DNA from: Clostridia bacterium
GTDB lineage: Bacteria > Bacillota > Clostridia > Oscillospirales > RGIG577
DNA: 10,586 nucleotides
Assembly: GCA_017419325.1 (NCBI GenBank)
Contig: JAFOLN010000267.1
Location: 1 to 10,586 of the forward strand
Direction: 5' to 3'
A program made the translations under genes and the position numbers. How positions within the stretch are numbered: position 1 is the stretch's first letter; each line of letters starts with the position of its first letter. Positions 1-4,712 of the stretch are shown piece after piece. The notes beneath the pieces are model-generated. The model ran no database searches, was not told the DNA's origin, and was given only the letters and a program-made list of their open reading frames with translations.

Positions 1-945
1 AAGATAAAAGCAGTTGTTATATGCGGCCCTACGGCTACGGGAAAAACGAAGCTCTCCGTGGAGCTTTGCCGCCGCTTTTCGGGCGAGGTGGTGAGCGCCG
101 ATTCCATGCAGGTGTATAAAATGCTGGACATAGGCTCGGCAAAGCCCGACACGGCCGAGCGGGGCGGCGTTGTCCATCACATGATGGACGTGATAGAGCC
201 CGCCGCGTCCTTCAGCGTGTCGGACTACTGCAAAATGGCGGCGGAGTGCATAGACGGTATAATAAAGAGGGGCAGACTGCCATTTGTGGTGGGGGGCACC
301 GGGCTTTATATAGACTCCCTCATGGGAGGCATAGACTTTTCGCCCATAGAGAACGACCCCGAATACAGAAAAGCCCTTCACGAAAGAGCCGTGCGGGAGG
401 GCACCGCGCCGCTTTACGAGGAGCTTGCAAAAATCGACCCCCGTTCCGCGGAGAAGATAAACATAAACGACGAAAAGCGCATAATCCGCGCCCTTGAGAT
501 ATACCGCGTCACGGGGAAAACGAAGTCGTATTTCTCCGATCTGTCAAAAGAGAAGGAAAGCATTTACGACCCGCTCTATATAGGACTGAACTACCTTGAC
601 CGGGCGCTCATGTATGAGCGCATCCGAAAAAGGGTGGACGAAATGGCGGACGCCGGTCTTGTTGATGAGGTAAGGGCGCTTTCCCAAATCGACGGCTTTT
701 TATCCTCAACGGCCTCAAGGGGCATAGGATACAAGGAGGTCTTTTCGCTTCTTCGCGGCGAGGAGACGCTTGAAAACACGCTCGAAAGCATAAAAAAAGC
801 CTCAACGCGCTACGCAAAGCGGCAGCTTACGTGGTTCGGGAGGAACAAAAGCATACACTGGCTCTACATAGACGGCGACGGCGGCTTTGACGCCGTTATA
901 CGTGACGCGTCAAAGCTTGTGGAGGATTATATAAAACAAAGGTGA
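1..945 (+). CDS. miaA: tRNA dimethylallyltransferase MiaA (5' end cut by window edge)
   Basis: MiaA transfers a dimethylallyl group to N6 of A37, next to the anticodon, in tRNAs that read codons starting with U. The reading frame is open from base 1. The first residues are KIKAVVICGPTATGKT, whose P-loop (GPTATGKT, bases 25-48) sits close to the N-terminus in this family, so only a few codons are missing. A GTG at 58 lies after the P-loop and cannot be the true start. Other family signatures are SADSMQVY followed by DIGSAKP, VGGTGLYID, and RIIRALEIYRVTGK. The 314 residues present match the usual length of about 300-320. The C-terminal RQLTWFGRN segment is also typical. It ends 3 bp before the HlyD-like gene, whose ribosome binding site overlaps the miaA stop, suggesting coupling. 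By hand count 21 of 26 Ile codons are ATA. Assignment is secure. Confidence 0.96.
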   Translation, partial: KIKAVVICGPTATGKTKLSVELCRRFSGEVVSADSMQVYKMLDIGSAKPDTAERGGVVHHMMDVIEPAASFSVSDYCKMAAECIDGIIKRGRLPFVVGGTGLYIDSLMGGIDFSPIENDPEYRKALHERAVREGTAPLYEELAKIDPRSAEKININDEKRIIRALEIYRVTGKTKSYFSDLSKEKESIYDPLYIGLNYLDRALMYERIRKRVDEMADAGLVDEVRALSQIDGFLSSTASRGIGYKEVFSLLRGEETLENTLESIKKASTRYAKRQLTWFGRNKSIHWLYIDGDGGFDAVIRDASKLVEDYIKQR

Positions 946-948
946 GCT

Positions 949-2193
949 ATGAACAGAGACGAAAACAAACAGTCAACAACGAGTCTTGGCTCGTTCATAA
1001 TATATTTTGTGGCGGCGGCCTTCGTGCTGTTTTTATGCATGCAGGGCTATAACGCCATATTCAGAAGCGTTCCCACGGAGAGCGCGTCGAGAGGCGTGGC
1101 AACGGAGTCCTTCGATGTCACGGGCGTGGTGTTCCGCGACGAGGAGATGCTCTACGGCTACGGCAGGGAGGGCATGATTGACTATATCGTGGACAACGGC
1201 GAAAAGCTGGCCCGCGGTGCCACGGTGGCGCAGTATTACCCCTCGCAGGAGGACATAGACAACCGCCAGAAGGCGGCGGCGCTGGAGGCGGAGCTTGCAA
1301 GCTACACCGACGTTCTGTCGAGCGCGCAGGTGGGCAGCTCCGACGCGAGGATGAACGACCTTGCGCTGGACAGAAACATCCAGCTTATAATGAACTACAA
1401 CAAAAAGGGCGACTATAAGAGCTCCAGCTCCATGAAAAACGAGATAAGAATGCTCATAAACAGAAAGCGCTACATCGCGGGCGAGGCCACGAGCTTCGAC
1501 GCCGAGATAGACGAGATAGCAAGGAAGCTCCAGGAGATAGGCGCGCCCCAAAGCAGCGTCATAAGCGAGATATACGCCCCCATAGGCGGATATTTCTCAC
1601 GAAACTTCGACGGCTACGAGGAGCGGCTGAACACTTATACGATGGAGTATTACGACGTGCCCGCCATAAAGGACCTTATGGCCTCCGCGCCCGACGACCT
1701 GTCGATGTACGGCATAGGCAAGGTGGTTGCGAGCTTCGAGTTCTACTATGTGGCGCTTGTGGACAAGTCCATTGTGGACACCCTGCACACAGGTCAGAGC
1801 GTGCAGATACGCTTCAGAGGCTCCGAGGATATGCTCTATCCCGCGACGGTGTCGGAAATGATAGGCCCCTACGACAACGTATATGTGGTGAGGTTCAAGT
1901 CGAACTACACATCAAACGCCATGACCCTTGAGCGCATGCCCGAGGCGGAGATAATAACGGCGCAGTATTCCGGCATAAGAGTGCCGAAAAGCGCGGTGCG
2001 CATGATAGACGGCAAGGAGGGCGTTTTCGTGCTGGTGGGTTCCATCGCACGCTTCAGAGAGATAGAAACGCAGTACCTCGAGGGAGACTATTACATAGTA
2101 AGAGAGGACAACACATCGAACAACGCGCTGCTTTTAGGCGATCAGATAATCGTCCAGGGCACGGATATATACGAAGGCAAGGTAATGAGGTAG
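949..2193 (+). CDS. HlyD/membrane-fusion-like single-pass membrane protein
   Basis: 414 residues. A short charged N-terminus (1-13) leads into one hydrophobic segment at about 14-33 (GSFIIYFVAAAFVLFLC), so the rest probably lies outside the cytoplasm. Residues about 55-98 resemble the first half of a biotinyl/lipoyl-like barrel-sandwich (GMIDYIVDNGEKLARGATVA). A helical, Ala/Glu-rich stretch, probably coiled coil, covers about 102-198. The second half follows (ISEIYAPIGGYFSRNFDG, about 205-222), then a beta-barrel region and a C-terminal VPKSAVRMIDGKEGVFVL segment typical of membrane-fusion proteins. Such adaptors normally pair with an ABC or RND transporter, but none is encoded here. It sits between miaA and yggS in what appears to be a division operon; I infer an envelope or division-linked role, unproven. 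The ATG follows an AAGGTGA sequence overlapping the miaA stop. Confidence 0.8.
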   Translation: MNRDENKQSTTSLGSFIIYFVAAAFVLFLCMQGYNAIFRSVPTESASRGVATESFDVTGVVFRDEEMLYGYGREGMIDYIVDNGEKLARGATVAQYYPSQEDIDNRQKAAALEAELASYTDVLSSAQVGSSDARMNDLALDRNIQLIMNYNKKGDYKSSSSMKNEIRMLINRKRYIAGEATSFDAEIDEIARKLQEIGAPQSSVISEIYAPIGGYFSRNFDGYEERLNTYTMEYYDVPAIKDLMASAPDDLSMYGIGKVVASFEFYYVALVDKSIVDTLHTGQSVQIRFRGSEDMLYPATVSEMIGPYDNVYVVRFKSNYTSNAMTLERMPEAEIITAQYSGIRVPKSAVRMIDGKEGVFVLVGSIARFREIETQYLEGDYYIVREDNTSNNALLLGDQIIVQGTDIYEGKVMR

Positions 2194-2202
2194 GTGTTAT
2201 AA

Positions 2203-2907
2203 ATGACCGTAAGTGAGAATTACGAAAAGATAAAGGCCCGCGTGAGAGCGGCGGCCCAAAAGTGCGGACGCGACCCCGACGGGATAGAGATAGTCTGCGT
2301 TTCAAAGTCGGTGGACGCCGAGACGGCGAGAGAGGCCGTAAGAGCGGGAGTCAGGATAATAGGCGAGAACCGCGCGCCGGAGTTCTTGAAAAAATACGAG
2401 GCGCTCCATGAGGAGGCAAAGTGCCACTTCATAGGCCATCTTCAGACGAACAAGGCCTCGAAGGTGGTGGGGCGCGCCGACCTTATACAGTCGCTCGACA
2501 GCATAAGGCTTGCCCGTGAGCTTTCGCGCCTCGCGGTGAACCGGGGCATAACGGTGGACACGCTCGTGGAGATAAACATAAGCGGCGACGAAAACAAGTA
2601 CGGCATAAAAAAAGAGGAGCTGGATAATTTTCTGAAAGAAATAGCCGAAATACCCAATATAAGGGTAAGAGGACTCATGTCCATAGGCCCTCTTCACGGC
2701 GACATCGAAAAAACTCGCCAATGCTTTTTGGATATGTACAAATTATTTATTGACACGAGGGCAAAAAAATATGATAATATAAAAGATAATATAAAAATGG
2801 AAGTACTCTCTCTGGGAATGAGCCAGGATTTTGAGCTGGCCATAGAATGCGGCTCGAACATGATAAGAGTAGGAACGGCATTTTTTGAAAATATAAACAA
2901 CGGATAA
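2203..2907 (+). CDS. yggS: YggS/PLPBP-family pyridoxal phosphate homeostasis protein
   Basis: Cytosolic PLP-binding protein that buffers free pyridoxal 5'-phosphate and affects amino-acid and vitamin B6 balance; it has no firmly known enzymatic activity. The 234 residues match the family. The expected Schiff-base lysine is K35 in the motif CVSKSV. Other signatures are IGENR (53-57), HFIGHLQTNK (75-84), GLMSIGP (about 157-163), LSLGMSQDF, and CGSNMIRVGTAFF (216-228), which holds the phosphate-binding Ser/Arg region. The start is ATG 9 bp after the HlyD-like gene. Between the last two motifs, codons from about 2740 to 2800 are markedly AT-rich and include a perfect 12-bp tandem repeat encoding DNIKDNIK. 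This also contains a promoter-like sequence (separate entry). yggS commonly precedes sepF in Firmicutes and Actinobacteria. Confidence 0.95.
   Translation: MTVSENYEKIKARVRAAAQKCGRDPDGIEIVCVSKSVDAETAREAVRAGVRIIGENRAPEFLKKYEALHEEAKCHFIGHLQTNKASKVVGRADLIQSLDSIRLARELSRLAVNRGITVDTLVEINISGDENKYGIKKEELDNFLKEIAEIPNIRVRGLMSIGPLHGDIEKTRQCFLDMYKLFIDTRAKKYDNIKDNIKMEVLSLGMSQDFELAIECGSNMIRVGTAFFENINNG
2750..2778 (+). promoter_or_regulatory. Predicted sigma-A promoter inside yggS, driving sepF
   Basis: A perfect -35 hexamer TTGACA at 2750-2755 is followed by exactly 17 bp and a -10 hexamer GATAAT at 2773-2778 (5 of 6 matches to TATAAT). It lies in the only strongly AT-rich stretch of an otherwise GC-rich gene. 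It would start transcription near 2785, about 135 bp before the sepF ATG. An alternative -10, TAATAT at 2775-2780, is preceded by TG. It would let sepF and downstream division genes be expressed separately from miaA and yggS. No mapping data are available, so this is a sequence prediction. Confidence 0.6.
2773..2796 (+). repeat. 12-bp perfect tandem repeat in yggS
   Basis: GATAATATAAAA occurs twice in immediate succession (2773-2784 and 2785-2796). In the yggS frame it reads DNIK twice. The first copy supplies the -10 element of the predicted sepF promoter and the second would lie at the transcription start region. The unit is a whole number of codons, so a duplication would not break the gene. 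Confidence 0.9.
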
Positions 2908-2919
2908 AGGAGATTAGCT

Positions 2920-3390
2920 ATGAGTATCTTAAAGAAATTCAAGGATATGGTAGGTATGGACGATCCCGATGACCTCGATGAGGGCATATACGACCCCGAG
3001 GGAGACGAAGAACCCGAAGAAGCGCCCGTGTATACCGCGCCCGTAAGCGAGCCGCCCAAGAGAAGCTCCAGACCTTCCTTCGGTTCGTCGTCTGCGGCGC
3101 AGGCAGTAGGAGGCTCCAACCTTCAGGTGGTGCTTGTAAAGCCCGAGCAGTTTGAGAATGCGAGAGAGATCGCCGATCTTCTTAATATGAAGAAAACCGT
3201 TGTTTTAAATCTGGAATCCGCCAACAACGAGACTTCAAGAAGACTTATCGACTTTTTGTCGGGTGTGGCATACGCGAACAGCGGCAGGCTTCAGAAGATC
3301 GCCTCCAGCACGTTCATCGTTATCCCCTACAATGTGGAGATGAGGGGCGAGATACTTGACGAGATCGAAAACAGCGGCATATTCTTCTAA
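2920..3390 (+). CDS. sepF: Cell division protein SepF (full-length copy)
   Basis: SepF binds the C-terminal tail of FtsZ and anchors and aligns FtsZ filaments at the membrane at midcell. The 156 residues show the standard layout. The N-terminal MSILKKFKDMVGM can form the amphipathic membrane-binding helix. An acidic, Pro/Ser-rich linker runs from about 14 to 66. The C-terminal SepF core (DUF552) covers about 68-150, with REIADLLNMKKTVVLNLE and DFLSGVAYAN. A consensus AAGGAG at 2906-2911 precedes the ATG. Where B. subtilis SepF has a GG pair after the YA motif (YAIGGD), this protein has YANSGR. Isoleucine codons here are mainly ATC (7 of 10), unlike miaA, hinting at higher expression. It is followed by a shorter sepF paralog. 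Identity is secure. Confidence 0.96.
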   Translation: MSILKKFKDMVGMDDPDDLDEGIYDPEGDEEPEEAPVYTAPVSEPPKRSSRPSFGSSSAAQAVGGSNLQVVLVKPEQFENAREIADLLNMKKTVVLNLESANNETSRRLIDFLSGVAYANSGRLQKIASSTFIVIPYNVEMRGEILDEIENSGIFF

Positions 3391-3478
3391 CATAGCTGAC
3401 GCTTCAGGATATAAAGCTTTAAACGATCGAGAAAAATATGCTTTCAAAGCGATAGATTAGGAAAGGAATGATACTTCC

Positions 3479-3805
3479 ATGTACGAAGATGCAGATAACA
3501 CCCAGCAGGCTTTAGAGGGAGCGCAGCTTGAAGCTGTTTTTTGCAAGGTGAGCAAGTTTGCGGAGTCGAGAGACGTTGCGGACAGCATAAACGAAAAGAA
3601 GCTTGTGGTAGTAAATCTTGAAAACGCACCGCAGGATATAGAAAGACGTGTTGTGGACTTTCTTTCGGGCGTGGCATACGCAAACAGCGCCACTCTGTCG
3701 AAGATCGCGGCCAGCACCTTTGTCGTTACGCCTTATTTCGTTGAGACCTTAAACGAAATGCGCGGAGCGCTGGGCGGCGCATCCTTTGACAACCTTTCGT
3801 TCTGA
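3479..3805 (+). CDS. Short SepF paralog lacking the membrane-binding helix
   Basis: 108 residues made almost wholly of the SepF core domain. Residues 17-90 align without gaps to residues 68-141 of the upstream SepF at about 55% identity (41 of 74 by hand), including an identical DFLSGVAYANS block. After a 16-residue acidic leader it enters the core directly, so the amphipathic helix and linker are absent. The start is well constrained: an in-frame TAG lies at 3458-3460, no other start codon occurs before ATG 3479, and GAAAGGAA lies 10-12 bp upstream. A C-terminal extension (GGASFDNLSF) differs from the first copy. It cannot bind membrane as classic SepF does; it may co-assemble with the first SepF or bind FtsZ in the cytosol (inference). 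Both copies look intact, and the conserved core argues against a pseudogene. Confidence 0.85.
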   Translation: MYEDADNTQQALEGAQLEAVFCKVSKFAESRDVADSINEKKLVVVNLENAPQDIERRVVDFLSGVAYANSATLSKIAASTFVVTPYFVETLNEMRGALGGASFDNLSF

Positions 3806-3830
3806 CGGCGAAAAAGGAGGAATGACGTAT

Positions 3831-3835
3831 AGGAG
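3831..3835 (+). promoter_or_regulatory. Ribosome binding site that decides the yggT GTG start
   Basis: AGGAG at 3831-3835 lies 5 bp before GTG 3841. A stronger AAGGAGG ends at 3820, which is 20 bp from the GTG and only 1 bp from an out-of-frame ATG at 3822. That stronger site stands 8 bp ahead of an in-frame ATA codon at 3829, which would add MGAFV-type residues if it were used as a start. The choice between the two is unresolved. Confidence 0.5.
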
Positions 3836-3840
3836 CGTTC

Positions 3841-4107
3841 GTGCACCTTATAACGGGCATAATCTGGATACTTCAGCTTCTTATAGTCATACGCGCGGTC
3901 ATTTCGTGGATACGCATAAACCCCAACAGGTTTACATATTGGATTGCGCGCATAACGGAGCCCATACTTGAGCCCATAAGAAGGCTGATGATGCGCTCTT
4001 CCTTTCTGCGTCAGTTTCCGGTCGATTTTTCCCCGGTTGCGGCATATTTGATCTTAGCGTTGATTTCAAGGATAATCAGACGTTTGTATTATTACAGCCT
4101 TTTTTAA
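3841..4107 (+). CDS. YggT-family integral membrane protein
   Basis: 88 residues, a small membrane protein of the YggT family that is commonly encoded between sepF and divIVA. Its role is not settled in Firmicutes; family members have been tied to cell division, osmotic balance or envelope function. Two hydrophobic segments are visible: about 3-23 (LITGIIWILQLLIVIRAVISW) and about 64-79 (FSPVAAYLILALISRI). Between them is the family signature ITEPILEPIRRLM followed by VDFSPVAAYL. An in-frame stop at 3823-3825 limits the start to GTG 3841 or a non-standard ATA at 3829; a GTG start leaves a rather short N-terminus. It follows the sepF paralog by 35 bp. A YlmH-type gene that normally comes next is absent. 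The N-terminus is the only uncertain part. Confidence 0.85.
   Translation: MHLITGIIWILQLLIVIRAVISWIRINPNRFTYWIARITEPILEPIRRLMMRSSFLRQFPVDFSPVAAYLILALISRIIRRLYYYSLF
4048..4076 (+). promoter_or_regulatory. Possible sigma-A promoter inside yggT, ahead of divIVA
   Basis: TTGATC (4048-4053; 4 of 6 matches to TTGACA) is spaced 17 bp from GATAAT (4071-4076; 5 of 6 matches). Transcription would begin near 4083, about 65 bp before divIVA. The -10 hexamer is the same as in the promoter inside yggS. The -35 is weak, so confidence is low. Confidence 0.35.
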
Positions 4108-4146
4108 AGGGCGACCCCGTATTTCATTGGTGAGAGGTGTGATGTT

Positions 4147-4620
4147 ATGACTTTGCAGGATATAAACGACCGTAAATTTGATAAAGCCCTTCACGGTTAC
4201 AAGATAGACGACGTGGACGATTTTATATCGGAGCTTTCGGCGGAGTATGAGCGTGTCTTGCAGGAGAACAGCGACTTGAAGCATAAGATGACAATACTTG
4301 CCGATAAGATACAGGAGTACCGCGAGGCGGAGGAATCGCTTAAGGCCGCGCTTGCGTCGGCGCAGCGCATGGGCGATTCGGTAACGATGGACGCCCGCCG
4401 GCAGGGCGAGGCGATAATCGCCGACGCGAAGGAAAAGGCCGAGCGCGCAATGAACAGCGTGAACCTTCAGATACTCACCGAAAGGCGAAAGCTGGAGGAG
4501 GTAAAACGGGAGACCCAGATATTCAAGGGGCGCCTGCTTTCGCTGTATAAATCGCAGATTACAATGCTGGAAACGATCCCCGGCCTCGAACGAAGCGAAG
4601 ATGAAGAGGGCGGACAGTAA
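4147..4620 (+). CDS. divIVA: DivIVA-family cell division/polarity protein
   Basis: 157 residues. DivIVA binds negatively curved membrane at septa and poles and recruits partners for division, growth or chromosome placement. The N-terminal domain is clear: TLQDINDRKFDKALHGYKIDDVDDFI, followed by coiled coil from about 28 to 75 (LSAEYERVLQENSDLKHKM) and a second helical region from about 80 to 145, with an AEEAKxKAER-like stretch (DAKEKAERAMNS). A short acidic tail (ERSEDEEGGQ) ends the protein. At the tip where B. subtilis has the membrane-inserting F17-R18, this protein has L15-H16, so membrane binding may be altered, though hydrophobicity is partly kept. It begins with ATG after GAGAGGTG at about 4132-4139. 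It lies 39 bp after yggT and is the last gene before a hairpin-bearing gap. Confidence 0.93.
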   Translation: MTLQDINDRKFDKALHGYKIDDVDDFISELSAEYERVLQENSDLKHKMTILADKIQEYREAEESLKAALASAQRMGDSVTMDARRQGEAIIADAKEKAERAMNSVNLQILTERRKLEEVKRETQIFKGRLLSLYKSQITMLETIPGLERSEDEEGGQ

Positions 4621-4639
4621 AAAACGAGTATAAACCTAC

Positions 4640-4660
4640 GGCGGACATAACACGTCCGCC
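4640..4660 (+). terminator. Stem-loop after divIVA, possible terminator
   Basis: GGCGGAC at 4640-4646 pairs with GTCCGCC at 4654-4660 across a 7-nt loop. It is followed by a moderately T-rich stretch (TATATTTCATT), not a clean T run. It could end the division-gene transcript or act as an attenuator in the ileS leader. Confidence 0.5.
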
Positions 4661-4676
4661 TATATTTCATTAAAAG

Positions 4677-4692
4677 AGCCCCTTTCGGGGCT
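4677..4692 (+). other. Second stem-loop just before the ileS ribosome binding site
   Basis: AGCCCC (4677-4682) pairs with GGGGCT (4687-4692) over a TTTC tetraloop. It is flanked by AAAA on both sides, so on the plus strand it has no U tract; on the minus strand it would read GAAA loop then CTCTTTT. It ends 2 bp before the AAAGGAG of ileS and may affect access to it or protect the mRNA end. No T-box motif is seen here. Confidence 0.5.
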
Positions 4693-4712
4693 AAAAGGAG
4701 AGAACCAAAGAT

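Noticed and set aside
58..60. GTG at 58 as the miaA start
   Set aside because: It is downstream of the P-loop, which the enzyme needs, and the frame is open to the left edge.
1033..1551. A 172-codon minus-strand open frame inside the HlyD-like gene
   Set aside because: Shadow of the plus-strand gene with no family features.
3391..3478. Palindrome-like pieces (AAAGCTTT near 3414, GCTTTCAAAGC near 3440) between the two sepF genes, considered as a regulator site
   Set aside because: They are short, AT-rich and typical of chance; no promoter of good quality or terminator was found around them.
3786..3971. A 61-codon plus-strand frame beginning in the sepF paralog and overlapping yggT
   Set aside because: It is out of frame with yggT, whose membrane segments and YggT signature are clear. 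The ATG at 3822 in this frame is only 1 bp after the GGAGG, so it is poorly placed.
4621..4712. T-box riboswitch ahead of ileS
   Set aside because: The gap is only 92 bp and I could not find the conserved T-box sequence or a specifier stem.
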